A DNA stretch of 64,000 nt from Pseudomonas sp. G.S.17 (lineage in GTDB: Bacteria; Pseudomonadota; Gammaproteobacteria; Pseudomonadales; Pseudomonadaceae): positions 3,283,501 through 3,347,500 of the forward strand of contig NZ_CP151076.1 of NCBI RefSeq assembly GCF_038096165.1, in the 5' to 3' direction. Below the pieces are notes generated by a model. That model was not told where the DNA came from, made no database searches, and saw nothing but the letters and a program-made list of their open reading frames with translations. Position 1 is the stretch's first letter; each line of letters starts with the position of its first letter. A program made the position numbers and the translations under genes. Positions 37,650 through 46,800 of this stretch are shown here, in pieces.

Positions 37650-38078
37650 ATGAGTGCCGACGAAAAACGAATTCGCGAGTTTGCATATCAGATTTGGGAA
37701 TCAGAAGGCCAACCTGAAGGCCAGGATGAGCGCCACTGGAAAATGGCCCGCAAACTGGCCGAAGCCGAGGCGAAGGCCCCAGAAAAGTCCTCGGCTGGCA
37801 AAGCGGCAAAGCCCAAGGCGCCTAAGGTCGACAAGACATCTGACGGCAAGACCGCACCTGCCGCCAAGCCGGTTGCCAAAGCTGCAGCCAAACCCGCTGC
37901 CAAGCCTGCAAGCAAGGCCACCGCAGCCCCGGCTGCCAAGCCTGTGCCCGCAGCGAAACCCGCAGCAAAGCCGGCCGCAGCGCCAGCAGCCAAGGCCAAA
38001 CAGTCCACACCCGCGACCCAGGCAGAGCAGCCTGCGAAACCCGCTGTTAAAAAGCCGCGCAAGCCTTCGGCTCCCTGA
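37650..38078 (+). CDS. DUF2934 protein with Ala/Lys/Pro-rich histone-like tail
   Basis: 142 residues. Residues 1-40 match DUF2934 (RIREFAYQIWESEGQPEGQDERHWKMA). The remainder is a low-complexity tail of AAKPAAKPA-type units, resembling histone H1 or the KPAA tails of the Pseudomonas AlgP protein, so it may bind DNA, RNA or polyanions. It starts 17 bases after treY within the operon. Such DUF2934 genes recur in glycogen clusters; the role is unknown. Confidence 0.82.
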   Translation: MSADEKRIREFAYQIWESEGQPEGQDERHWKMARKLAEAEAKAPEKSSAGKAAKPKAPKVDKTSDGKTAPAAKPVAKAAAKPAAKPASKATAAPAAKPVPAAKPAAKPAAAPAAKAKQSTPATQAEQPAKPAVKKPRKPSAP

Positions 38079-38231
38079 AGTCTCGGGGTGCAGCTTTAGT
38101 TGAAGACCGCAGGGGATGGATCGGTCACGGTCCTCACCTGCGGCAACCCCATTTTCTAAGTTTTTTATTGAAGCCACAGGCTTCGATAGCGGTCACGGCC
38201 GCCTTGTAAATCTACAATTCCAGGATAAGCC

Positions 38232-40436
38232 ATGAGCACGCAGCAGTCTAAAACCGCAAAAAAAGAGGCCCCGAAGGGCGAGCCCACCAAGGAGAAGAGC
38301 GCGATTCCGGAAATCAATTCCTCGCGTATCAAGGAAGGTCTGCCCTTCCCACTGGGCGCGAGTTGGGATGGTCTGGGAGTCAACTTCGCGTTGTTCTCCG
38401 CCAACGCAACCAAGGTCGAACTGTGCCTGTTCGACTCCACCGGTGAAGTTGAGCTCGAGCGCATCGAGCTGCCGGAATACACCGACGAGATCTACCACGG
38501 CTATCTGCCCGACGCGCACCCTGGGCTGATCTACGGCTATCGGGTCTACGGGCCTTATGACCCGCAGAACGGTCACCGCTTCAACCACAACAAATTGCTG
38601 ATCGACCCGTACGCCAAGCAATTGGTCGGCGAGCTGAAATGGTCGGAAGCCCTGTTTGGCTACACCATTGGCCATGAAGACGGCGACCTGAGTTTCGACG
38701 AGCGCGACAGCGCGCCGTTCGTACCCAAAAGCAAGGTCATTGACCCGGCCTACACCTGGGGTCGTGATCAGCGCGTCAGCGTTCCGTGGGATAAAACCAT
38801 CCTCTATGAAACCCACGTTCGCGGCTTCACCATGCGCCATCCTGAAGTACCGGATGAGCTCAAGGGCACTTTCTCCGGCCTGATGGTCGAGCCGGTGATC
38901 GAACACATTCGCAAGCTGGGCGTAACCTCTGTCGAGTTGCTGCCGATTCATGCCTTCGTCAATGACCAGCATCTGCTGCACAAAGGCATGACCAACTATT
39001 GGGGCTACAACAGCATTGCCTTCTTTGCTCCGGACCCGCGCTATCTTGCCCACGGCAAGATAGCCGAGTTCAAGGAAATGATCGCGCACATGCACCATGC
39101 CGGTCTGGAAGTGATTCTTGATGTGGTCTACAACCACACCGCTGAAGGCAATGAGCTTGGCCCGACCCTGTCCATGCGCGGGATCGACAACGCTTCGTAC
39201 TATCGCTTGATGCCCGATGACAAACGCTTCTACATCAACGATTCCGGCACCGGCAACACGCTCGATCTGAGCCACCCGTGTGTGCTGCAGATGGTTACCG
39301 ATTCATTGCGCTACTGGGCGACGGAAATGCACGTCGACGGCTTCCGCTTCGACCTGGCGACCATCCTCGGCCGTTACCACGACGGTTTCGACGAACGCCA
39401 CAGCTTCCTCGTCGCCTGCCGTCAGGACCCTGTGTTGCGTCAGGTGAAACTGATCGCCGAGCCGTGGGATTGCGGTCCAGGCGGTTATCAGGTGGGCGGT
39501 TTCCCACCGGGCTGGATGGAGTGGAACGACAAATTCCGCGACACCGTGCGCGCGTTCTGGAAAGGCGACGAAGCCCAGCTGGCTGACTTCGCCGGCCGTA
39601 TGACCGCGTCGGGCAACATGTTCAATCAGCGCGGCCGTCGCCCTCAGGCTTCGGTGAACTTTATCACGGCTCACGATGGTTTCACGCTGCACGACCTGGT
39701 GTCGTACAACGACAAGCACAACGAAGCCAACGACGAGAATAACCAGGACGGCAGCAACAACAACCTGTCCTGGAACCACGGTGTTGAAGGCCCGACTGAC
39801 GATCCGGAAATCAACGCACTGCGCCTGCGTCAGATGCGTAACTTCTTCGCCACGCTGCTGCTGGCTCAAGGCACGCCGATGGTGGTTGCCGGTGACGAGT
39901 TCGCCCGTACCCAGCATGGCAACAACAACGCCTACTGTCAGGACAGTGAAATTGGCTGGGTCAATTGGGATCTGGACGAAGACGGCAAAGCGTTGCTCAA
40001 GTTCGTCAAACGCCTGATCAAGCTGCGCCAGACTTATCCGATCCTGCGTCGTAGCCGCTTCCTGGTAGGCGATTACAACGAAGAAATCGGCGTCAAGGAT
40101 GTGACCTGGCTGTCTCCGGACGGCAGCGAAATGGGTATCGATCAATGGGAAGACGCCAATGCGCGTTGCCTGGGCATGTTGATGGATGGCCGCGCGCAGG
40201 AAACCGGTATTCGTCGTCCCGGCGCCGACGCAACGCTGCTGCTGGTGGTCAACTCCCACCACGACGGGGTCAACTTCACCCTGCCGCAGGTACCGGAAGG
40301 CGCTCACTGGACTTGCCTGCTCGACACCAATCAGCCAGATGCTCGCCTGAAGGAAGAGTTTGTCTTTGGTGCTGAATACACGGTAACGGCGCGCTCCCTG
40401 CTGCTGTTCGAATTGCAGCGCGACGAGCAGCCATGA
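38232..40436 (+). CDS. glgX: Glycogen debranching enzyme GlgX
   Basis: GH13 isoamylase-type enzyme of 734 residues. After a 30-residue Lys/Glu-rich leader come a CBM48 (GLPFPLGASWDGLGVNFALFS) and the barrel: DVVYNHTAEGNELGP, GFRFDLATILGR (nucleophile), KLIAEPWDCGPGGYQVG (acid) and NFITAHDGFTLHDLVSYNDKHN. AGGA precedes the ATG. A 153-base gap separates it from the DUF2934 gene and contains a 7-bp hairpin (38107-38143), so an internal promoter or attenuator is possible. Its stop overlaps the next gene by ATGA. Confidence 0.94.
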   Translation: MSTQQSKTAKKEAPKGEPTKEKSAIPEINSSRIKEGLPFPLGASWDGLGVNFALFSANATKVELCLFDSTGEVELERIELPEYTDEIYHGYLPDAHPGLIYGYRVYGPYDPQNGHRFNHNKLLIDPYAKQLVGELKWSEALFGYTIGHEDGDLSFDERDSAPFVPKSKVIDPAYTWGRDQRVSVPWDKTILYETHVRGFTMRHPEVPDELKGTFSGLMVEPVIEHIRKLGVTSVELLPIHAFVNDQHLLHKGMTNYWGYNSIAFFAPDPRYLAHGKIAEFKEMIAHMHHAGLEVILDVVYNHTAEGNELGPTLSMRGIDNASYYRLMPDDKRFYINDSGTGNTLDLSHPCVLQMVTDSLRYWATEMHVDGFRFDLATILGRYHDGFDERHSFLVACRQDPVLRQVKLIAEPWDCGPGGYQVGGFPPGWMEWNDKFRDTVRAFWKGDEAQLADFAGRMTASGNMFNQRGRRPQASVNFITAHDGFTLHDLVSYNDKHNEANDENNQDGSNNNLSWNHGVEGPTDDPEINALRLRQMRNFFATLLLAQGTPMVVAGDEFARTQHGNNNAYCQDSEIGWVNWDLDEDGKALLKFVKRLIKLRQTYPILRRSRFLVGDYNEEIGVKDVTWLSPDGSEMGIDQWEDANARCLGMLMDGRAQETGIRRPGADATLLLVVNSHHDGVNFTLPQVPEGAHWTCLLDTNQPDARLKEEFVFGAEYTVTARSLLLFELQRDEQP

Positions 40437-41452
40437 GCCAGGCGCTGAGCGAGTTTCTCGATTGGCGCAGGCACGGCTATGCCGATACCCGTGCGCTGGG
40501 CGAGTGCTTGCAGGCGCTGGTGAATGAACGGCTGGATCAGCTGCCACTTCCCGCTGGCGGTCAGACACTTGAACGCTGGCAGGCATTGGCCTGTGTTGCC
40601 GGGCACGACCTTGGGTTGTGCAAACTGTTCGAAGGTCATACGGATGCTCTGGCAATCATGCATGAGCTTCAGGCTCCCCTGCCCGAAACGGGCAGCACCT
40701 GGGGCATGTGGGCGGCCGAGCCACCTCAGGCCCGGGTCAATGTTCGTCATGACGCCGGTCAGTTGGTGCTTACCGGCCGCAAGGCCTGGTGTTCCGGTGC
40801 AGCGGTATTGAGTCATGCACTGATCACGAGCTGGGACGAGCAGGATCGCCAGCAACTGGTGGCGGTCAAGCTCGATCAGACGGGCGTCACCGTCAGCAAT
40901 GAGGGTTGGCGCGCCATTGGGATGGGCGCTACCGGCAGCGTGGAAGTGCTGTTCGAGCATGCTCAGGCGATGGCGGTTGGGGAGCCCGGTGCCTATTTGG
41001 CCCGGCCCGGATTCTGGCAAGGCGGCATCGGTATTGCCGCCTGCTGGTACGGCGCATCCCGTGCGATTGCCCAGCGTTTGTTGCAACAGGCAATCAAACA
41101 GGATGAACCCCATGCAATGGCGCATCTGGGTGCGGTGGATGTTGCACTGCACAGCGCGTCAACGGTGCTACAAACAGCAGCTGTCAGCCTCGATTCAAAT
41201 CCGCACGACGATGCCGAGCTATTGGCTCGACGCTGTCGTGCGGTCATCGAGCACAGCGCTGAACAGATTATGTTCCATGTGGGTCGCGCGATGGGGGCTG
41301 GCCCCTATTGCAAGGACGCGCATTTCGCCCGGTTGATTGCTGATCTGCCGGTATTTCTTCGCCAGAGTCACGCAGAACGGGACCTGGCGGCACTGGGTCA
41401 ATTGACCGCCCGCCCGGGCTCGGTCCCGCCATCAAGGACGTGGCTGCTATGA
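40433..41452 (+). CDS. Acyl-CoA dehydrogenase-like flavoprotein
   Basis: 339 residues, shorter than the usual about 380 of the family. Central FAD-binding segment WGMWAAEPPQARVNV, with RKAWCSGAAVLSHALIT matching the GxKxWxTxA strand, then the C-terminal helical domain ending HFARLIADLPVFLRQSHAERDLAALG. The usual catalytic glutamate is not evident, so it may act on an unusual substrate or be an oxidase or oxygenase. It overlaps glgX by ATGA and begins a four-gene overlapping cassette. Confidence 0.75.
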   Translation: MSQALSEFLDWRRHGYADTRALGECLQALVNERLDQLPLPAGGQTLERWQALACVAGHDLGLCKLFEGHTDALAIMHELQAPLPETGSTWGMWAAEPPQARVNVRHDAGQLVLTGRKAWCSGAAVLSHALITSWDEQDRQQLVAVKLDQTGVTVSNEGWRAIGMGATGSVEVLFEHAQAMAVGEPGAYLARPGFWQGGIGIAACWYGASRAIAQRLLQQAIKQDEPHAMAHLGAVDVALHSASTVLQTAAVSLDSNPHDDAELLARRCRAVIEHSAEQIMFHVGRAMGAGPYCKDAHFARLIADLPVFLRQSHAERDLAALGQLTARPGSVPPSRTWLL

Positions 41453-42207
41453 AAGAAAATCCAATCGTCGGCAGCGGCACCTCGCTGCAAGCCTGGAATA
41501 ATTCGCAAAAGCTGGCGCAGCTACCGGTGATCACTGTGGATGTACTGGTGCCGGTCAATTCCCGCGCCGTCATCATTGCGCCGCATCCGGATGACGAAAT
41601 CCTCGGCTGCGGTGGCCTGATGCGCCAGCTGGCCCAACTGGATCGCCAGTTGAAGCTGATCTCCATCACCGACGGCAGTGGCAGCCATCCCGGCTCGCAA
41701 GCGTGGACAACAGAGCGCCTGAGCGTTATTCGCCCGCAGGAAAGTGCCGAAGCGTTGCGTCGCCTGGATATACCTTTGCACAGCCTGCAATGGATTCGTG
41801 GCGGATTCGGCGATAGTGCAGTCGCTGAGCAGGAAGACGAGCTGGTTGCATTTCTTGAACGCTACCTGCGCCCTACCGACGTGGTATTTGCGACATGGGC
41901 CATGGACGGGCATACCGATCATGAAGCCGTTGGGCGTGCCAGTGCTCGGGCCGCCGCCGCAGTGGGCGCGCAATTTCATGAAGTGCCGATCTGGGCCTGG
42001 CATTGGGCCGATCCCGAAGATGAACGTCTGCCTTGGGATCGGGCGCGCAAGATCCTCCTTGACCCGATGACGACAGCGCGCAAGCGTCATGCGGCACATG
42101 CCTTCGCCAGCCAGCTGGAGGGCGACCCACTGATTGGCTTGCCGCCGGTGCTACCACCTTCAGTGCTGGAGCGATTGATGCGGCCCTTCGAAGTGGTGTT
42201 CCTGTGA
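41449..42207 (+). CDS. PIG-L family N-acetylglucosamine deacetylase
   Basis: 252 residues. Zinc deacetylase of the PIG-L/LmbE/MshB family: metal motif APHPDDEILGCGG (near 45; the His and Asp ligands), and a later His site in DGHTDHEAVGRAS (near 155). Family members remove acetyl from GlcNAc-linked molecules (GlcNAc-inositol, bacillithiol and mycothiol precursors, antibiotics). The start ATG overlaps the previous stop (ATGA). The absence of thiol-biosynthesis partners argues against bacillithiol. Confidence 0.88.
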   Translation: MKENPIVGSGTSLQAWNNSQKLAQLPVITVDVLVPVNSRAVIIAPHPDDEILGCGGLMRQLAQLDRQLKLISITDGSGSHPGSQAWTTERLSVIRPQESAEALRRLDIPLHSLQWIRGGFGDSAVAEQEDELVAFLERYLRPTDVVFATWAMDGHTDHEAVGRASARAAAAVGAQFHEVPIWAWHWADPEDERLPWDRARKILLDPMTTARKRHAAHAFASQLEGDPLIGLPPVLPPSVLERLMRPFEVVFL

Positions 42208-42818
42208 ATCGGCAATCCTCCAGTGTCGCTGACAGCTATTTCGACACACTGTTTAACGGTAACGACGATCCATGGGCGTTCAAGCAGCGCTGGTATGAAC
42301 GTCGCAAGCGCGCCTTGACCCTCGCAGCCCTGCCCAAGCAACAGTACCAACGGATTTTTGAGCCCGGTTGCGCCAATGGCGAACTCAGCGCGGATCTGGC
42401 CACCCGTTGCGAACATCTGATCTGCTGCGACACCTGCCTGCCAGCAGTAGAGCTGGCACGAGAACGCCTTGCCGGTTTCAGCCATGCCAGCGTGATGCAT
42501 GGCCGCCTGCCGCAAGAGTGGCCGCAAGGTCAATTCGACCTGATCGTATTCAGCGAGTTGGGTTACTACCTGGATGAGCGCGACCTGCAGCTCTGGATTG
42601 ATTGCGCGTTGCAGTCGCTGACTGAGGACGGTCAACTGCTCGCTTGCCACTGGCGACCGCAGATAGATGGGTGCCCGCTGAACGCCCAGCAGGTGCATGC
42701 CGTGCTTCAGGATCGTCTGGGCATGCACCGGATTTTCAACCATCAGGAGCCCGACTTCCTGCTCGATTTGTGGAGCCGGGACGCTAAGTCAGTCGCACAA
42801 ACGGAGAATCTTCGATGA
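42204..42818 (+). CDS. NodS-like SAM-dependent methyltransferase
   Basis: 204 residues, GTG start overlapping the PIG-L stop. The N-terminal YFDTLFNGNDDPWAFKQRWYERRK is the NodS-family signature; SAM motif I is FEPGCANGELSADLA, with post-motif CCDTCLPAVELAR. Rhizobial NodS N-methylates the amino sugar freed by the deacetylase NodB, and here the gene directly follows a deacetylase. The substrate is inferred, not shown. Confidence 0.85.
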   Translation: MNRQSSSVADSYFDTLFNGNDDPWAFKQRWYERRKRALTLAALPKQQYQRIFEPGCANGELSADLATRCEHLICCDTCLPAVELARERLAGFSHASVMHGRLPQEWPQGQFDLIVFSELGYYLDERDLQLWIDCALQSLTEDGQLLACHWRPQIDGCPLNAQQVHAVLQDRLGMHRIFNHQEPDFLLDLWSRDAKSVAQTENLR

Positions 42819-43477
42819 TTGGCGTACTGATTCCGGTGCATAACGAGGAGCAACTATTGGGCGCATGTCTGGAAACCGTGCTGCAAGCCGGTCAACATCC
42901 AGCCCTTGCCGGTGAACCGGTGGTGGTCCTCGCCGTGCTCGACAGCTGCTCCGATGCCTCGACCGAGATTGCACGGGGTTATCCGGTCGCCATCCTTGAA
43001 GTGCTGGCGCGTAACGTCGGCCAGACCCGCGCGGCTGGCGCGCAGTATTTACTGGATCTCGGCGCGCGCTGGATTGCCTGCACCGATGGTGACAGCACCG
43101 TTGCCGAGGACTGGCTGGCGGAGCAGTTGGCCCTGGATGCCGATGCGGTGTGTGGCACCGTCACTCCAGGCCAGTGGGACAAGGACATTCCTGAACATGC
43201 ACAAATCCGCTATCAACAGCATTATCAGCATCGCGACGATCATCGGCATGTTCACGGTGCCAATCTGGGCGTCAGTGCGGCAGCGTACCTGCGCGCCGGA
43301 GGATTTCCGCCGCTGGCCTGTCACGAGGATGTCCAGCTGATTCGCCAGTTGGAAATGAGCGGCGCACGTATCGCCTGGAGTTGCCGCCCGCGTGTGACCA
43401 CCAGCACTCGACTCAACGCTCGCGCCCAGGGTGGATTTGCTGATTACTTGCGAACCCTGAGTAGCAGCCCGGCTTGA
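42815..43477 (+). CDS. Family 2 glycosyltransferase
   Basis: 220 residues, GT-A fold. N-terminal IGVLIPVHNEEQLLGACLE, DxD-type metal site in CTDGDSTVAEDW, acceptor region VHGANLGVSAAAYLRAGGFP and CHEDVQLIRQLE. No membrane helix, so cytosolic. It overlaps the methyltransferase by ATGA and is the last gene of the operon. It could transfer the sugar that the preceding two enzymes modify. Confidence 0.85.
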   Translation: MIGVLIPVHNEEQLLGACLETVLQAGQHPALAGEPVVVLAVLDSCSDASTEIARGYPVAILEVLARNVGQTRAAGAQYLLDLGARWIACTDGDSTVAEDWLAEQLALDADAVCGTVTPGQWDKDIPEHAQIRYQQHYQHRDDHRHVHGANLGVSAAAYLRAGGFPPLACHEDVQLIRQLEMSGARIAWSCRPRVTTSTRLNARAQGGFADYLRTLSSSPA

Positions 43478-43527
43478 CCCGGCAGTCTGCCGCCCCCTTT
43501 ATCAAATCATTGTTTGCTGTTTGAAGA

Positions 43528-44568
43528 TCATTGCTGATGCGCGGTCTGCATCCCGGTGTGCGCAAGTTCAGGCATGCCCAGCACCTCTTCGAAAAAGCGC
43601 ACGGCTTCGGCACTCAGGTTGCGATGGATGTCTTCGCGATCCACGCCTTCTCGATCGGTACAGACAATCGGCATGGTCGCGCGCTGTTCGTCAGTGCAAG
43701 GCGCCATGAACACAAAGTGCCCCGCCCCGGCTAATAGCTTGTAATCCGGGGTTTGCGGCAACTTGCGCGCCAAGGCATCAGCGTTCATGTCGATGGCCAG
43801 CAATTCGTCGCCGTCGCCGCTGTACATCAACACCGGCACATGAACATCACCCAGCGTGGTACGGCCAAACATCAGGCTGAGCGGCGCCATCAACATCAGC
43901 GCGCCAACCCGGGGGTCGGCCTGCGGGCTCAGATCATCGCGATCAGCCAGCAGTTCGCCCTGGGTTTTGCAGGCGTCACGATCCTGGGGGCGGTCCAGGC
44001 AATATTTGCGCAGACGCTGCAGGTCCGGTTGAGCACCGGCGAGAATCAACGCTGTTTCGCCGCCGGCCGAATAACCGATGACGCCGACCTGATCGGCACT
44101 TAGATAGGGCGCAAGCATGGGGTCAAGCAGCGCCGCACTGATCGCTTCCGAGACTTGCAAGGGGCGCCCATAAAGGTTGCTCAGGCTGCCGAGGCGGCTG
44201 TGGTCGAGATAGTTGTCCCCCGGATGGATCACCGCAACGACGACAAAACCCTGACGGGCCAGCGACGTCGCCAGATCATGCAGCGCCAGCGGTGTGCCGG
44301 TATTACCGTGAGAGAGCACCAGAAGTGGAAAGCGGCCCATTGCAATGTGCGCGTCCTGGGCGGCTTCAATGGTGTAGCCCTGGACTTTGCTCACCTGCTC
44401 CTCGTCGGTGGAGGGATAGAAGGCGATGGCGTGCATCGGTTGCGAATCCAGGGGGTCGGGAAAATCGATCTGATGAAAGCCGACGCTCCAGGTTTCGGCA
44501 GCCTGGACCTGCACCGAAACCAAGCCGTCAAACAAACAAATCAGCAGCAGTGCACATAGACGCACCAT
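43528..44568 (-). CDS. Exported alpha/beta-hydrolase (dienelactone-hydrolase-like)
   Basis: 346 residues with a signal peptide (LCALLLICLFDGLVSVQVQA, cleavage near 23), so periplasmic. LVLSHGNTGTP forms the oxyanion region, the nucleophile elbow is GYSAGG (near 167), and a late His is in GAGHFVFMAP. Four cysteines in the C-terminal half may form disulfides. Resembles bacterial PAF-acetylhydrolase or dienelactone-hydrolase-like esterases; substrate unknown. Convergent with the glycan cassette. Confidence 0.82.
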   Translation of the reverse strand: MVRLCALLLICLFDGLVSVQVQAAETWSVGFHQIDFPDPLDSQPMHAIAFYPSTDEEQVSKVQGYTIEAAQDAHIAMGRFPLLVLSHGNTGTPLALHDLATSLARQGFVVVAVIHPGDNYLDHSRLGSLSNLYGRPLQVSEAISAALLDPMLAPYLSADQVGVIGYSAGGETALILAGAQPDLQRLRKYCLDRPQDRDACKTQGELLADRDDLSPQADPRVGALMLMAPLSLMFGRTTLGDVHVPVLMYSGDGDELLAIDMNADALARKLPQTPDYKLLAGAGHFVFMAPCTDEQRATMPIVCTDREGVDREDIHRNLSAEAVRFFEEVLGMPELAHTGMQTAHQQ

Positions 44569-44729
44569 GACAACACCCTACCTTGGTTCTACAACGACCC
44601 ACGCCTGTTGGCGTATCTACGAATAAGAGTCGCTTTGGGTGAAATAGTGCATAAGGCGGGCCAACTAAATGGAAATAAACCTGAAGACGCAAATAACCGC
44701 GCGGCTACCGGTCCGGTTTATGGCGCAAC

Positions 44730-44768
44730 AAAAAACCCCAAGGCCCGGTGCGAGCCTTGGGTTTTTTT
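44730..44768 (-). terminator. Terminator after azoR
   Basis: Stem CCCAAGGC / GCCTTGGG flanked by A6 and T7, bidirectional in appearance, 12 bases beyond the azoR stop. Confidence 0.85.
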
Positions 44769-44779
44769 CAGTTCAGCAA

Positions 44780-45391
44780 TCAGGCGACTGCGAACAACTC
44801 TTCAGCGATCAGCTTCTGGGCGCTGCTGATAGCGTTGGCGCGTGGTTCGTCGCCGTAGGCCAAGCCGTGGGCAAACACGAACTTGAGGTCGGTGACGCCG
44901 ATGAAACCGAACAACAAACGCAGGAAGTCTTCGTGCCCGACGCTGCTCGGCTGACCCACATGCAGGCCGCCTGCCGTGGAAACAATGATCACCTGCTTGC
45001 CGCCGCACAGGCCTTCAGGACCAGCCTCGCTGTAACGGAAAGTCCGGCCAGCGACACTGATGCGGTCGATCCAGGCTTTGAGCTGGCTTGGAATGGTGAA
45101 GTTGTACATCGGTGCGCCGATGACCACGACGTCAGCGTCGATAAATTCCTGCAACGTGGCTTCGTTGCCATCCACTTCCTGTTTCTGCGCGGCATCACGG
45201 CCTTCCAGCGGCGTGCCAGCGGCAGCGAGACTCGAAGCGGAAAAGTGGTTAAGGGCATCGCTGGCCAGATCACGGTAAGTGACCTGAGTGTCGGCTTCAC
45301 TGGCCTGGAAGGCTTCAACGACGGCGCGACTGAGCTGACGCGAAGCGGAGTGATCGCCGAGGATGCTGGAGTCGATGTGCAAAAGTTTCAT
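44780..45391 (-). CDS. azoR: FMN-dependent NADH-azoreductase/quinone reductase
   Basis: 203 residues, flavodoxin-like fold. FMN phosphate loop [17 protein letters not shown] (5-21), the flavin-ring segment [19 protein letters not shown] (near 93), and STAGGLHVG. Reduces quinones and azo compounds with NAD(P)H. GGGAAG precedes the ATG. Divergent from a LysR regulator that probably controls it. Confidence 0.92.
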   Translation of the reverse strand: MKLLHIDSSILGDHSASRQLSRAVVEAFQASEADTQVTYRDLASDALNHFSASSLAAAGTPLEGRDAAQKQEVDGNEATLQEFIDADVVVIGAPMYNFTIPSQLKAWIDRISVAGRTFRYSEAGPEGLCGGKQVIIVSTAGGLHVGQPSSVGHEDFLRLLFGFIGVTDLKFVFAHGLAYGDEPRANAISSAQKLIAEELFAVA

Positions 45392-45519
45392 AACGTGCTT
45401 CCCAAGTGGAGAATCGCCGCTTGGCGATCAAGTGGGATAATCCTACAGCGCAAACCAATGGCTGATTAGTCGGCATAAATGCGATAGTTCGTCCCACCTA
45501 TAGGACAATCGGAACACTC

Positions 45520-46425
45520 ATGCAGGATCTCAACGATCTTTATTACTTCGTCAAAGTGGTTGAGGCCGGCGGTTTCGCTGCCGCCGGGCGCCAACTGGGT
45601 ATCCCAAAGTCGCGATTGTCACGGCGGATTGCCGAGCTGGAAACCCGCCTGAATGTCAGCCTGCTGCAACGCACCACCCGCAAGCTGGCCCTCACCGCAG
45701 TTGGCGAGCGCTATTTGAGCCATTGCCAGGCAATGCTGCTGGAGGCGGAAATGGCCGATGAAGCGGTCGCTTCCCTGTCTGCCGAGCCACGCGGGCGATT
45801 GCGGATTTCCTGCCCCGTCGGCATGGTTCACTGGAATCTGTCTTCGGTGGTCGACGAGTTTCTCTTGCGCCATCCGCATGTCCAGCTCGAACTGCTGCTG
45901 GTCAATCGGCGTGTCGACCTGGTCAACGAAGCCATCGATGTGGCGCTGCGCGTACGCGATATCGGTGATGAAGACCCAAGCCTGATCGTTCGCCAGTTGT
46001 CGTCGGCTCATGTAGCGCTGGTCGCCTCCCCCGCGCTGCTGGAAGGCTACGCCATTCACACCCCGATGGATCTGGCCAGCCTGCCGGTGCTGGGCGCTGT
46101 CGAGGCGGACCGCAAGGTACACTTCCGGCTGCAACACCTGGACGGCCAACGCGTCGAAATTGCCCTGGAACCACGCCTGGTCGTCGATGATTTTCCGATT
46201 CGCAAAAGTGCTGCGTTACGCGGACTCGGGATAACGATGTTGCCGATGATGAATTGCCACAAGGAGCTGGCCAGCGGACAGTTGATCCGGTTGCTGCCCG
46301 ACTGGTCGCTGCCCGGAGGTAATCTCCAGGCCGCCTACACTCAGCGACGTGGCATGCTGCCTGCGGTTCGGGCCTGGATTGATCACGTCACCGAGTCCTT
46401 TACCCAAGAGACAGGCCGCGCTTGA
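45520..46425 (+). CDS. LysR-family transcriptional regulator
   Basis: 301 residues. N-terminal winged helix-turn-helix (AAGRQLGIPKSRLSRRIAELE, 19-40) and a periplasmic-binding-protein-like effector domain (90-300). The 128-base gap to azoR is the expected shared operator region. The sequence is close to the subgroup controlling quinone-stress or azoreductase genes. Function by context. Confidence 0.88.
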   Translation: MQDLNDLYYFVKVVEAGGFAAAGRQLGIPKSRLSRRIAELETRLNVSLLQRTTRKLALTAVGERYLSHCQAMLLEAEMADEAVASLSAEPRGRLRISCPVGMVHWNLSSVVDEFLLRHPHVQLELLLVNRRVDLVNEAIDVALRVRDIGDEDPSLIVRQLSSAHVALVASPALLEGYAIHTPMDLASLPVLGAVEADRKVHFRLQHLDGQRVEIALEPRLVVDDFPIRKSAALRGLGITMLPMMNCHKELASGQLIRLLPDWSLPGGNLQAAYTQRRGMLPAVRAWIDHVTESFTQETGRA

Positions 46426-46448
46426 AGCCGCGTGCGCCGGAGATCGTT

Positions 46449-46793
46449 ATGCAGATAGAAGAAGTCGCGCAATTTTGCCTGCAGCTGCCAGGCGCTCGCG
46501 AAGATTACAAATGGGGTGGTACGCGCGTGTTCTCGATAGCCGAGAAGAAGATGTTCGCGGTAATGGACCTTGCCGGACAAGGTCTGTCGTTCAAGGTCGC
46601 ACCGGAACTGTTCCTCGGATACGTCGACCGCCCAGGCATTCGTCCGGCGCCGTATCTGGCCAGGGCCTACTGGATCAGCGTGGCGGTGCCCTATTCCGTC
46701 AGCGATGCGGAATTGCAGGACTTGCTGACTCGCTCGCACCAGTTGGTGGTGAGCCGCCTGCCCAAGCGCCTGCAAGTCGCGCTGAAGCTTTGA
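46449..46793 (+). CDS. MmcQ/YjbR-family protein
   Basis: 114 residues. The full length matches YjbR: a helix ending LPGAREDYKWGGTRVFSIAEKKMFAVM, FKVAPELF, and RPAPYLARAYWISV followed by a final helical pair. The CyaY-like fold suggests DNA binding, but the function is not established. Start by CGGAG at 46437; a TTG at 46422 overlapping the LysR stop is the alternative. Probably co-transcribed with the LysR gene. Confidence 0.85.
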   Translation: MQIEEVAQFCLQLPGAREDYKWGGTRVFSIAEKKMFAVMDLAGQGLSFKVAPELFLGYVDRPGIRPAPYLARAYWISVAVPYSVSDAELQDLLTRSHQLVVSRLPKRLQVALKL

Positions 46794-46800
46794 TCGCTGA

